Position numbers and translations under genes: made by a program
Assembly: GCA_032125735.1 (NCBI GenBank)
Contig: JAQBBZ010000412.1
Coordinates: forward strand, 1 to 13,601
Origin: Labilibaculum sp032125735
Lineage (GTDB): Bacteria > Bacteroidota > Bacteroidia > Bacteroidales > Marinifilaceae
DNA length: 13,601 nucleotides
Direction: 5' to 3'
Shown here: positions 1 to 6,384 of the stretch, piece by piece
How the letters are laid out: each line of letters starts with the position of its first letter
Position numbering within the stretch: position 1 is the stretch's first letter
The notes under the pieces: generated by a model
Told to the model about the DNA's origin: nothing
The model's database searches: none
Seen by the model: only the letters and a program-made list of their open reading frames with translations

Positions 1-725
1 ACAGCAGGTAAAACGCCACATGCACCACAGGTTGGAGCAGTAACAATTACACCTCCGCTGGAATTTTCTTCGGAAACAGCCAATGCGAATGAATACAACA
101 TGGATCGTTTCCTCATTGGGCCACTTAAAGTTTTCGCCTTCATCTGGTATGAATGCGACTTGCGTAACAGTTCTAATCCTCCGGGAAGTGCACCCTCTTT
201 ATTCATTCCTCTTTTTATCGCACTTTTCATTACGGACCAAACTTCATCTAAATAGTTCCAAATATCCTCACCCTCCATTAATTCGACATACTCCCAAAGT
301 TGCTTTTTATTGATTTTGCACCACTCCAATATCTCATCCATGGTACTTAAGTCATAAATTTTCAGAGAAGACAACTCTGTAGAATCATCTATTATTGCTC
401 CACCTCCTACACTGTAAGCAGTCCACTCCTCAATCAACTCATCTAAAACAGTAAAAGCTTTAAAGCGTAATGCATTAGGGTGCTTTTTCAGAAACTCTTC
501 TGGTTTCCAAATTAAATTTAGATCTTTCCCCTCAAAAACTTTTTCAATTGCAACACCGGTTAGATGTCCTTTACCGGTAGCGGCTAAACTCCCAAACAGA
601 GTTACCTCATATTTTTCGGCATTAGGGTGGCGCAACAAAAACTGTTCTGCTGCTTTTCTTGGTCCCATTGTATGACTGCTTGAGGGTCCATACCCAATGC
701 GATAAATTTCTTTTATTGATTCCAT
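1..725 (-). CDS. sdaA: L-serine dehydratase, iron-sulfur type (N-terminal part, cut by window edge)
   Basis: This reading frame runs from an ATG at 725 leftward and stays open to the edge, so about 241 residues are visible and the C-terminus is missing. The N-terminus carries the serine dehydratase beta-domain signature GYGPSSSHTMGP at residues 11-22, at the position expected from E. coli SdaA, which supports the ATG at 725. Near the cut end, TAPTCGACGVLPA (about residues 229-241) matches the catalytic-domain segment that holds the first [4Fe-4S] cysteine, here probably C236. The remaining cluster cysteines lie outside the window. The family deaminates L-serine to pyruvate and ammonia in the cytoplasm with an oxygen-sensitive cluster. 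The beta and alpha domains are fused in one chain, unlike the split SdaAA/SdaAB of Bacillus. The gene reads away from the tRNA operon behind its terminator and has its own promoter candidate at 758-787. Family identity is secure; completeness cannot be judged. Confidence 0.95.
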   Translation of the reverse strand, partial: MESIKEIYRIGYGPSSSHTMGPRKAAEQFLLRHPNAEKYEVTLFGSLAATGKGHLTGVAIEKVFEGKDLNLIWKPEEFLKKHPNALRFKAFTVLDELIEEWTAYSVGGGAIIDDSTELSSLKIYDLSTMDEILEWCKINKKQLWEYVELMEGEDIWNYLDEVWSVMKSAIKRGMNKEGALPGGLELLRKSHSYQMKAKTLSGPMRKRSMLYSFALAVSEENSSGGVIVTAPTCGACGVLPA

Positions 726-757
726 TATGGCGTTTATGTTGTTGTGTAAGTTGGATG

Positions 758-787
758 CAAATGTAAGAAAGTCAATATATTTTCAAT
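758..787 (-). promoter_or_regulatory. Candidate promoter of sdaA (Bacteroidetes type)
   Basis: On the minus strand, 765-758 reads TACATTTG, a match to the Bacteroidetes -7 box TAnnTTTG. A TTG at 786-784, within ATTGAA, lies 18 bases upstream as a -33 element. Initiation would fall near 752, leaving a leader of about 25-30 bases before the ATG at 725. It lies between the tRNA terminator and sdaA, as a promoter for this gene should. The call rests on motif matching only. Confidence 0.5.
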
Positions 788-811
788 ATGTGATTCGAAA
801 ATATATTGCAC

Positions 812-845
812 AAAAAAAGAGAAACCATTTGATTTCTCTTTTTTT
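812..845 (-). terminator. Intrinsic terminator of the tRNA operon
   Basis: 812-824 (seven A then GAGAAA) pairs perfectly over 13 bp with 833-845 (TTTCTC then seven T), with an 8-base loop at 825-832. Read on the minus strand the hairpin ends in a seven-T run, only one base after the 3' end of the last tRNA-Pro at 847. The A/T arms are symmetrical, so it could also work on the plus strand. It insulates sdaA from the tRNA operon. Confidence 0.85.
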
Positions 846-846
846 G

Positions 847-920
847 TCGGGGTGGCAGGATTCGAACCTACGACCTCCTGCTCCCAAAGCAGGCGCGATA
901 CCGGGCTACGCTACACCCCG
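847..920 (-). tRNA. tRNA-Pro(UGG), copy furthest from the promoter
   Basis: The minus strand folds as a complete class I cloverleaf. The acceptor stem CGGGGTG/CACCCCG has seven pairs. The anticodon arm CCTGC-TTTGGGA-GCAGG gives anticodon TGG with G37, and the T arm is GTAGG-TTCGAAT-CCTGC. The discriminator base is A at 847, and the 3' CCA is not encoded. It reads proline codons (CCN by wobble). It is the last gene of the operon and the terminator follows directly. Confidence 0.97.
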
Positions 921-981
921 AAACTTAGTTTCGGTATTCTATTTGATAAAGAAAAGTTTAAGCAACTCTTCCAAAATATTG

Positions 982-1055
982 TCGGGGTGGCAGGATTCGA
1001 ACCTACGACCTCCTGCTCCCAAAGCAGGCGCGATACCGGGCTACGCTACACCCCG
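982..1055 (-). tRNA. tRNA-Pro(UGG), middle copy
   Basis: Identical over all 74 bases to the copies at 847-920 and 1125-1198: anticodon TGG, discriminator A at 982, CCA not encoded. It is separated from its neighbours by 61 and 69 bases with no separate promoter match (CAAAnnTA on the plus strand) in the spacers, so co-transcription from the promoter at 1362-1392 is likely. Confidence 0.97.
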
Positions 1056-1124
1056 AAATTTTCATTCCGGCATTCTATTTAGATAAAAAAAGAGAAGTTT
1101 TTAAACTCCTCTGAAAAATTTTCG

Positions 1125-1198
1125 TCGGGGTGGCAGGATTCGAACCTACGACCTCCTGCTCCCAAAGCAGGCGCGATACCGGGCTACGCTACACCCCG
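1125..1198 (-). tRNA. tRNA-Pro(UGG), first proline copy of the operon
   Basis: Identical to the other two tRNA-Pro genes: seven-pair acceptor stem, anticodon TGG, discriminator A at 1125, CCA not encoded. It lies 63 bases downstream of tRNA-Ser in the direction of transcription, with a 10-bp hairpin (1205-1232) in the spacer. Confidence 0.97.
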
Positions 1199-1204
1199 AA
1201 AATG

Positions 1205-1232
1205 AAAGTGAAAACAATTAAATTTTCACTTT
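1205..1232 (-). other. Hairpin between tRNA-Ser and the first tRNA-Pro
   Basis: 1205-1214 (AAAGTGAAAA) pairs perfectly over 10 bp with 1223-1232 (TTTTCACTTT), with an 8-base loop. Read on the minus strand it is followed only by a weak T-rich stretch, so it may be a partial terminator, a processing signal for tRNA maturation, or have no function. It would sit in the primary transcript between the Ser and Pro tRNAs. Confidence 0.45.
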
Positions 1233-1261
1233 GCATCTTTTTTCAATTAAGAAAAAGAAAG

Positions 1262-1348
1262 CGGAGAAAGGGGGATTCGAACCCCCGGTACAGTTTCCCG
1301 TACGTCAGTTTAGCAAACTGGTGGTTTCAGCCACTCACCCACCTCTCC
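1262..1348 (-). tRNA. tRNA-Ser(GCU)
   Basis: The minus strand gives an 87-base class II tRNA with acceptor stem GGAGAGG/TTTCTCC (two G-T pairs at the inner end). The anticodon loop TTGCTAA gives anticodon GCT. A long variable arm is closed by GTAC/GTAC, and the T arm is GGGGG-TTCGAAT-CCCCC. The discriminator is G at 1262, as expected for serine tRNAs, and CCA is not encoded. It reads AGC and AGU codons. The outermost anticodon-stem pair is a C-A mismatch. It is the first gene of the operon. Confidence 0.95.
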
Positions 1349-1361
1349 TTTATTGCGGAAG

Positions 1362-1392
1362 CAAAAGTATGTAAAAAATTCAGATGTGCAAA
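1362..1392 (-). promoter_or_regulatory. Promoter of the tRNA-Ser/tRNA-Pro operon
   Basis: On the minus strand, 1392-1389 reads TTTG (-33 element), followed after 19 bases by TACTTTTG at 1369-1362, a full match to the -7 box TAnnTTTG. Initiation would fall near 1355, a few bases before the 5' end of tRNA-Ser at 1348. Both boxes and the spacing fit the Bacteroidetes primary sigma consensus, the best promoter match in the window. Confidence 0.75.
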
Positions 1393-1483
1393 ATATTTCA
1401 CCCCCATAAAATAAAGATTTTCCTCATGAAATATATAGTGAATTATAAATCAATGACATTCCTATTATTTTTATTTCAATTTA

Positions 1484-1524
1484 AGATAAAATAAAACCGG
1501 AAAGTATGCAAATACTCCCCGGTT
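1484..1524 (-). terminator. Probable terminator of the floA operon
   Basis: 1495-1500 (AACCGG) pairs with 1519-1524 (CCGGTT), and 1503-1507 (AGTAT) pairs with 1512-1516 (ATACT). The two stems are separated by a 2x2 mismatch, and the loop is GCAA. Read on the minus strand the hairpin is followed by TTTTATTTTAT. It lies 24 bases past the floA stop codon. I see no gene in the remainder of 1393-1548. Confidence 0.7.
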
Positions 1525-1548
1525 ACTGATGAAATTACAATATTTTAT

Positions 1549-2526
1549 CTATTCCTTTTTCCCTTTATCAGATGAATTTGCAATATTGTCTCTCATATTC
1601 GTATCAGCTTCAATATTCTTCATTCGATAATAATCCATAATACCAAACTGACCATTTCTGAATGCCTCAGCCATGGCACGAGGGACTTCTGCCTCCGCTT
1701 CAATCACTTTAGCACGCATTTGCTGAGCCAATGCTTTATTCTCCTGCTCAAGGGCCACAGCCATTGCTCTTCTCTCTTCAGCTTTCGCCTGTGCAATTTT
1801 CAAATCGGCTTCAGCTTGGTCTGTTTGTAACACGGCTCCAATATTTCTCCCGATATCAATATCAGCAATATCAATTGATAAGATTTCAAAAGCAGTACCG
1901 GCATCCAAACCTTTCTCCAAAACAACTCTAGAAATAAAATCAGGATTTTCAAGAACCGTTTTGTGAGATTCACTAGAACCAATTGAAGAAACAATTCCTT
2001 CTCCTACTCTAGCCAACACAGTTTCTTCTCCTGCTCCTCCAACCAGCTGTCGGATATTCGCACGTAAAGTAACCCTCGCCTTAGCAATTAACTGAATACC
2101 ATCTTTAGAAACGGCTGTTACAGGCGGCGTATTAATCACTTTAGGGATAACGCTCATTTGAACTGCTTCGTAGACATCTCTACCCGCCAAATCAATAGCC
2201 GTTGCCATTTTAAACCCCAATTCAATATTCGCTTTTGATGCCGACACCAAAGCATGTACAACTTGTGCCACACGACCTCCTGCCAAATAATGCGCTTCCA
2301 ACTCATCTCGATTTAAATTCAAGCCTGCTTTTGTACTCACGATTAAGGCACTTACAATTATTTTTGGCGGAACTTTCCTCCATCTCATAAACACAAGTTG
2401 AAGTAAAGAAATCCGAACTCCCGATAAAAGAGCTGAGAACCAAAGACCTACTGGGATAAAATAGAATAGAACATATACTCCAACCCCAACGGCGACAATT
2501 AACATTATTAATGCACCAATTTCCAT
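1549..2526 (-). CDS. floA: Flotillin-like protein FloA
   Basis: The 325-residue product has the usual length and layout of FloA. Hydrophobic segments at about residues 3-45 form the membrane anchor, and an SPFH/PHB domain covers about 50-230. An Ala/Glu-rich coiled coil (QAEADLKIAQAKAEERRA and onward) covers about 235-290. The conserved C-terminal segment NGQFGIMDYYRMKNIEADTN lies near residues 291-310. FloA proteins oligomerise at the inner membrane and organise lipid-raft-like functional membrane microdomains, affecting fluidity, secretion and protease placement. The nfeD gene ends 10 bases upstream, the classic flotillin/NfeD pairing, and floA is the last gene of the probable four-gene operon. 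The tail ends in a Lys/Glu-rich stretch. No truncation is seen. Confidence 0.95.
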   Translation of the reverse strand: MEIGALIMLIVAVGVGVYVLFYFIPVGLWFSALLSGVRISLLQLVFMRWRKVPPKIIVSALIVSTKAGLNLNRDELEAHYLAGGRVAQVVHALVSASKANIELGFKMATAIDLAGRDVYEAVQMSVIPKVINTPPVTAVSKDGIQLIAKARVTLRANIRQLVGGAGEETVLARVGEGIVSSIGSSESHKTVLENPDFISRVVLEKGLDAGTAFEILSIDIADIDIGRNIGAVLQTDQAEADLKIAQAKAEERRAMAVALEQENKALAQQMRAKVIEAEAEVPRAMAEAFRNGQFGIMDYYRMKNIEADTNMRDNIANSSDKGKKE

Positions 2527-2536
2527 TTGATTTATT

Positions 2537-3001
2537 TTAGATAGGTTTTACAATAACAATCTTATCAATGATACCAACAACTACGACCTTTGTTTTTTCA
2601 TCAACATAAGTTCCGGTTGATCTTGCTTCAACAATTTTTTGATTCAACTTCACCTGTCCCATAGGAGCTAGACGTGACACACAAACCCCTTGATCTCCAA
2701 CAGAAATATTCACATCGTCCAATTTTAGAACTTTAGAATCCACTTCGGCATTTAGCATGATTTTATCCCACGTTTTTGACTTTAATGCTAAAGCGAGGGC
2801 GATTCCACTAAGAACTATGGCAGATAATACAGTAAGGTGTCCTATCAAATTCCCATAATGCGCATAGGACATATAAATTCCTCCGACTATCATTAAAATA
2901 CCCCCAACAGCAGCCACAGTAATTCCTGGAATTACCAAAAATTCCAATAGTAAAAGAAGAATACCAAAAACAATAAGTAGTACAATAATTAAAGCTGTCA
3001 T
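2537..3001 (-). CDS. Short NfeD-like membrane protein
   Basis: This 154-residue protein is an NfeD of the short class. Hydrophobic helices lie at about residues 3-22, 24-46 and 55-74, with the typical LLLEFLVIPGITVA stretch at the first turn (about 17-30). A C-terminal beta-rich OB-fold domain follows at about 98-152 (VGDQGVCVSRLAPMGQVKL..., ending in VIVKPI). The ClpP-like serine protease domain of long NfeD proteins is absent, so no peptidase activity is expected. NfeD proteins are conserved neighbours and partners of flotillin-type SPFH proteins; the OB domain is thought to mediate binding. The gene lies between clpS (26-base gap) and floA (10-base gap) on the same strand, which argues for co-expression. 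Confidence 0.9.
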   Translation of the reverse strand: MTALIIVLLIVFGILLLLLEFLVIPGITVAAVGGILMIVGGIYMSYAHYGNLIGHLTVLSAIVLSGIALALALKSKTWDKIMLNAEVDSKVLKLDDVNISVGDQGVCVSRLAPMGQVKLNQKIVEARSTGTYVDEKTKVVVVGIIDKIVIVKPI

Positions 3002-3027
3002 TTGCGATGAATCTTATTTAATAAATA

Positions 3028-3312
3028 TTAGACAATATTTACTTTTAACCCTTTTTCTGCTAATCTGTCACGCATCGGTTTAATGGTACTCATTTTGCCT
3101 TTTTTCACATCACACTTCCCTTTATAGTGGGTAATATAAGCACATTGCTCAGCCTGATCAGGATCGTGACTACACACATCAATCAGTGCGTCCACAACAA
3201 AATCAAAACTGTGAAAATCATCATTAATGAGCATCAATGTATTGCGATTTAAAAGATCACTAATTACATCGTTCTCTTCTTTGTCGGTATGTGTATCCTT
3301 AATCCCAAACAT
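3028..3312 (-). CDS. clpS: ATP-dependent Clp protease adaptor ClpS
   Basis: A 94-residue ClpS of normal length. ClpS binds proteins with N-degron residues (bulky hydrophobic N-termini) and delivers them to the Clp ATPase-ClpP protease in the cytoplasm. The substrate-pocket motif is intact: N30-D31-D32 in LINDDFHSF and H62 in THYKGK. Their spacing equals that of E. coli N34-D35-D36 and H66. The N-terminal 20 residues are a charged, flexible extension as usual. It starts 15 bases after the stop of the large TPR protein and is followed by nfeD-floA on the same strand, so it is probably the second gene of that operon. A link between N-degron proteolysis and the membrane-domain proteins is inferred from position only. 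Confidence 0.92.
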   Translation of the reverse strand: MFGIKDTHTDKEENDVISDLLNRNTLMLINDDFHSFDFVVDALIDVCSHDPDQAEQCAYITHYKGKCDVKKGKMSTIKPMRDRLAEKGLKVNIV

Positions 3313-3327
3313 AAAAGATATCGTAAA

Positions 3328-5529
3328 TTATTGTCTTAATATTTCGAGAGCTTGCTGAATGGTAATTTTATCATTTCCTGAAAAAGCGACAGTAAATGCA
3401 TCCCCTAAACCAGCTTCACGAAGTTCCATCTTCAATTTACTCACTTTACTGTAAGAATCAAAATTACCAACAGTACAAATGGTATAACCTCTATAATCTT
3501 TAGAATAATCTATTGTGTATTTTGAAAAATCCTTCAATTTTAATTTCACATCCTGAGGAACCTCCCCGGAGTAAGCCCCAATCTGAACTCTAAAATTAAC
3601 TTTGTCATCCTTTACAACCGTAATTGGTTTCACATCGCCAACAACGGCAGCAATCTGATTTTCTTGTTTATAATCATGATCCGTAGCTTTAATCGCAGTA
3701 GCTAAACTAGTTTTAACACCATCCTTATAGGCCACTACAAAAGTATTGGGGAACAATTGTCGAACTTCTGGAATTCCAGCTTTAGCAGCAGCAAATGTGG
3801 AATATTTCCCTACCATATACTTATACAATTTTCCATTACCGACAATTTCTTCTTTTACATCTCCTATACCAGCAAAGAAACTTGGTTCAACTCTATTAGA
3901 GAAAACGCCAACCTGCAGATGGTAAATGTACCCTTCTTGAATAGCAGTAACGTTAGCCTCTTTCTTGGAACTGGCAGAAGGTAATGTTTCCGAACTCAAT
4001 ACAAGTTGACCACTCTTCGAAGGAGCATGCACATCAGCGCTAACTGATCCAATAATATTTTTATTCAGATAATCCGATTCCAGAGACTGAGCCTTTATCA
4101 ATTTAATTTCAGCTTGTTTGCTTAATTCAAATGATTTCTGTTCCAATTTAGATATATTATTAGCCAAAGTATTATGAGGTATCCCATCCAAACCATTCAA
4201 TTGACTTCGCAGCCCATCTGTAGATCCTATTAAACTATCTGAATTGAATTGATCATTTTTTGCTTCAATAAAAATCGCTCTTGCCTCACTCGACTTAAAT
4301 TCATTCAAATAATGATAAGTCAGCTCACTAGAAACAGGGAAATTAAAGTATGGAAAATTAGTTTTATTGTATTTCATTGAATACGAAGGACCTTCAGTGC
4401 CTTTCTGAAATAGATTTTCATCGATCACTTTACTTCCAATATTTAATTTTGCAATATTGGGTAGCAAATCAGGATTCATCACCACTTTTTGTTCGGAATA
4501 ATCCGATAATTTTATTTTATAAATGGTTACTTCATCATTCCCGTTATCTCTGCTTGATACAAAATTGGCGTACTCATCATTTAAATCGGTAGCAAAAAAC
4601 AAATCATTAGATGTCGAATTAATTGGAAAACCCATATTCTGAGGTTCTGTCCAAGTATCTGAAATCTCATTATATACAGATCTAAAAATATCAAACCCAC
4701 CCATACTTGTATGCCCTTGAGAACTAAAGTAAAGAGTCCTTTCATCGCTAGACATAAATGGATAAACCTCATCGTAAGGTGAATTTAGAGAGCTAAGTGC
4801 CTCCCATTCTCCCCAGCCACCATTTTTTAGTCGCTTCGCGCGATATATATCACGACCTGTCTTTTTATTTTTCCCATAACTTGAAAAATAAATATATTGT
4901 CCTTTGTTTGAAAGACTAGCTACATCCTTATCTCCTTCATCATCATATTTTGATTTAAGGGACTTATCCTTCTTTGATAACCTATCCCCAAAACCTTCAA
5001 TATCATAATGTCTGAAAAATTCTTTACTCTTTACTATCCGTTTATTTTTAACATCAACAACATAATAAGAATTCACAAGAGGTAATCCATTCTGACACAT
5101 CTCTATTAACCGATCAATCCCAATCGATTTTTGATTATAATATTCTCTAAATTTCCGATAATATCGCATCGCGGAATTGAACTCGTAGTTCATATGAAAA
5201 GCTCGTCCCAAATAATAGGGAACAGATGCATTTACATTTTTTGTTGACGCTATTTTAAGATGCTGAATAGCCTCTTTTATATTTTCATTCACCTCAACTT
5301 GACAAACACCCAGATAATAATTGTATTCTGGATCTTGTGGATACACATTTATCAACTCCCTATACAAAGGCAAAGCATCAATAAATTTCTCCCCATCAAA
5401 AAGCGTAAAAGCCTCTTGCTCTACCTGTTGTTCAGTTCGCCCTCCACTAAAGCTTTGTGCATATGAAAACTGAAAAACGAAAAACGAAAGAAAAAGCAAA
5501 CCGTAATGTAATCTCATTTTATTATTCAT
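3328..5529 (-). CDS. Secreted TPR / PD40 beta-propeller protein with two C-terminal SPOR-like repeats
   Basis: A 733-residue exported protein. A signal peptide occupies about residues 5-24, ending SYA before Q25. The second ATG at 5517 (residue 5) would give the same mature protein, so either start is possible. TPR-like helices follow at about 35-150 (ALPLYRELINVYPQDPEYNYYLG). PD40/WD40-like propeller blades lie at about 205-340 (YIYFSSYGKNKKTGRDIYR; TLYFSSQGHTSMGGFDIFR). After a linker rich in Ser, Lys and Asn come two SPOR-like repeats at about 535-603 (YHLQVGVFSN... KYMVGKYSTFAAAKAG) and 645-716 (FRVQIGAYSG... YTICTVGNFDSYSKVSKLK). The front half resembles PorE of the type IX secretion system, which anchors to peptidoglycan through a C-terminal OmpA domain; here SPOR-like repeats stand in that place. 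A periplasmic, peptidoglycan-associated scaffold is my inference. It is the first gene of the clpS-nfeD-floA run. Domain layout is fairly secure; function is unknown. Confidence 0.75.
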   Translation of the reverse strand: MNNKMRLHYGLLFLSFFVFQFSYAQSFSGGRTEQQVEQEAFTLFDGEKFIDALPLYRELINVYPQDPEYNYYLGVCQVEVNENIKEAIQHLKIASTKNVNASVPYYLGRAFHMNYEFNSAMRYYRKFREYYNQKSIGIDRLIEMCQNGLPLVNSYYVVDVKNKRIVKSKEFFRHYDIEGFGDRLSKKDKSLKSKYDDEGDKDVASLSNKGQYIYFSSYGKNKKTGRDIYRAKRLKNGGWGEWEALSSLNSPYDEVYPFMSSDERTLYFSSQGHTSMGGFDIFRSVYNEISDTWTEPQNMGFPINSTSNDLFFATDLNDEYANFVSSRDNGNDEVTIYKIKLSDYSEQKVVMNPDLLPNIAKLNIGSKVIDENLFQKGTEGPSYSMKYNKTNFPYFNFPVSSELTYHYLNEFKSSEARAIFIEAKNDQFNSDSLIGSTDGLRSQLNGLDGIPHNTLANNISKLEQKSFELSKQAEIKLIKAQSLESDYLNKNIIGSVSADVHAPSKSGQLVLSSETLPSASSKKEANVTAIQEGYIYHLQVGVFSNRVEPSFFAGIGDVKEEIVGNGKLYKYMVGKYSTFAAAKAGIPEVRQLFPNTFVVAYKDGVKTSLATAIKATDHDYKQENQIAAVVGDVKPITVVKDDKVNFRVQIGAYSGEVPQDVKLKLKDFSKYTIDYSKDYRGYTICTVGNFDSYSKVSKLKMELREAGLGDAFTVAFSGNDKITIQQALEILRQ

Positions 5530-5691
5530 AGAATCAATTTCTTGAAAATGGAAATTTGGAAAACAAAGAATGCTTCCCTCCAGTTAACAACAAAAAACAA
5601 TAAATTTCCCGCAATATTCTCATTTACATCACTAAAACCTCTTGCACTCTGCAGGATCTAACAAAAAGTTAAGATAGTAATTATTTTATAA

Positions 5692-5721
5692 CAAAGATAA
5701 TATATAATGTGTAAGTACGAA
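5692..5721 (-). promoter_or_regulatory. Weak candidate promoter of the TPR-clpS-nfeD-floA operon
   Basis: On the minus strand 5699-5692 reads TATCTTTG, matching the -7 box TAnnTTTG. The -33 position holds only TTCG (5721-5718) at an 18-base spacing. Initiation near 5685 would leave a leader of about 155 bases. It is the only -7 match found upstream of this gene. Low certainty. Confidence 0.35.
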
Positions 5722-5770
5722 ATTACAAAATAGTGATTAAGATTAACAAAATATTGAATAGAACAGATAA

Positions 5771-5809
5771 AAAAGAAAATGCTTACTCATGTTTTAGAGG
5801 CATTTTTTT
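5771..5809. terminator. Terminator-like hairpin in the divergent intergenic region
   Basis: 5776-5782 (AAAATGC) pairs with 5800-5806 (GCATTTT), and inside it CTC at 5786-5788 can pair with GAG at 5797-5799. A seven-T run lies at 5803-5809 on the plus strand, and the minus strand has TTTTCTTTTTT. It could terminate in either direction. No gene ends here: the neighbours at 5529 and 5896 both start on either side. The rest of 5530-5892 (363 bases) holds only the two promoter candidates. Confidence 0.45.
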
Positions 5810-5844
5810 ATAACTTCAATGCTTGATAATTTTAATGCTAAAAA

Positions 5845-5876
5845 TTCGTACCTGTATTCATATAAAAGTATATTTG
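5845..5876 (+). promoter_or_regulatory. Candidate promoter of bcp-recA
   Basis: 5869-5876 reads TATATTTG, a full match to the -7 box TAnnTTTG. The -33 position holds only TTCG at 5845-5848, with a 20-base spacer. Initiation near 5882 would leave a leader of about 14 bases before the ATG at 5896. No obvious LexA-type inverted repeat was seen here, although recA probably shares this transcript. Confidence 0.5.
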
Positions 5877-5895
5877 TAATTCAAAATCTGAATTG

Positions 5896-6363
5896 ATGAC
5901 ACACTTAAAAGAAGGAGATAACGCACCACAATTCAGTGGTTTAAATCAAGATGAAAAGGAGATAAAGCTTTCCGACTTTAAAGGAAAAAAAATCATTCTA
6001 TACTTTTATCCGAAAGACAATACGCCAGGATGCACAGCAGAATCGTGCAACCTAAACGAAAACTACGATGATCTGGCAAAAAAAGGATACGAAGTGATTG
6101 GTGTAAGTCCTGACAAAATATCATCGCACCAAAAATTCATTGCCAAATACAATTTAGCATTTAATTTAATTGCTGATACCGAAAAGGAAATTCTGGAAAG
6201 TTATGGTGCTTGGGGTGAGAAAAAACTATATGGAAAGACGTATATGGGAGTTCTGAGAACTACTTTTGTAATTTCGGAAGAAGGAATTATCGAAAAAGTG
6301 TTTCATAAAGTACAAACAAAAGATCATACCCATCAGATTCTATCTGAAATGGGCTTACTGTAG
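5896..6363 (+). CDS. bcp: Thiol peroxidase of the Bcp/PrxQ family
   Basis: A 155-residue atypical 2-Cys peroxiredoxin. It reduces hydrogen peroxide and organic hydroperoxides in the cytoplasm using thioredoxin. The active-site segment FYPKDNTPGCTAESC is intact, with peroxidatic cysteine C46 and resolving cysteine C51 five residues later, the PrxQ arrangement. The later R in GVLRTTFVI (near residue 118) is the usual conserved arginine. The frame is also open from a TTG at 5893, but the ATG at 5896 gives the normal family N-terminus and is preferred. It ends 21 bases before recA on the same strand, so the two are probably co-transcribed from the promoter candidate at 5845-5876, coupling peroxide defence and DNA repair. 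Confidence 0.95.
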   Translation: MTHLKEGDNAPQFSGLNQDEKEIKLSDFKGKKIILYFYPKDNTPGCTAESCNLNENYDDLAKKGYEVIGVSPDKISSHQKFIAKYNLAFNLIADTEKEILESYGAWGEKKLYGKTYMGVLRTTFVISEEGIIEKVFHKVQTKDHTHQILSEMGLL

Positions 6364-6384
6364 AAAATAAATAATCGAGAATAT

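Larger units (their letters stand above)
847..1198 (-). repeat. Tandem array of three identical tRNA-Pro genes with related spacers
   Basis: Three 74-base copies at 847-920, 982-1055 and 1125-1198 are identical base for base. The spacers at 921-981 and 1056-1124 also resemble each other: both contain a CGGnATTCTATTT core followed by GATAAA and an A-rich stretch. The repeat unit is therefore tRNA plus spacer, which points to local tandem duplication. The spacer upstream of the third copy, toward tRNA-Ser (1199-1261), is different. Confidence 0.85.

Noticed and set aside
847..1198. Three regularly spaced identical repeats, resembling a CRISPR array
   Set aside because: Each repeat is a complete 74-base tRNA-Pro, the spacers are similar to each other, and there are no cas genes.
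727..1414. Open frames on the plus strand with a repeated MAGFEPTTSCSQSRRD peptide, looking like a repeat protein
   Set aside because: They are antisense translations of the three identical tRNA-Pro genes and part of tRNA-Ser. This peptide is a known kind of false gene call.
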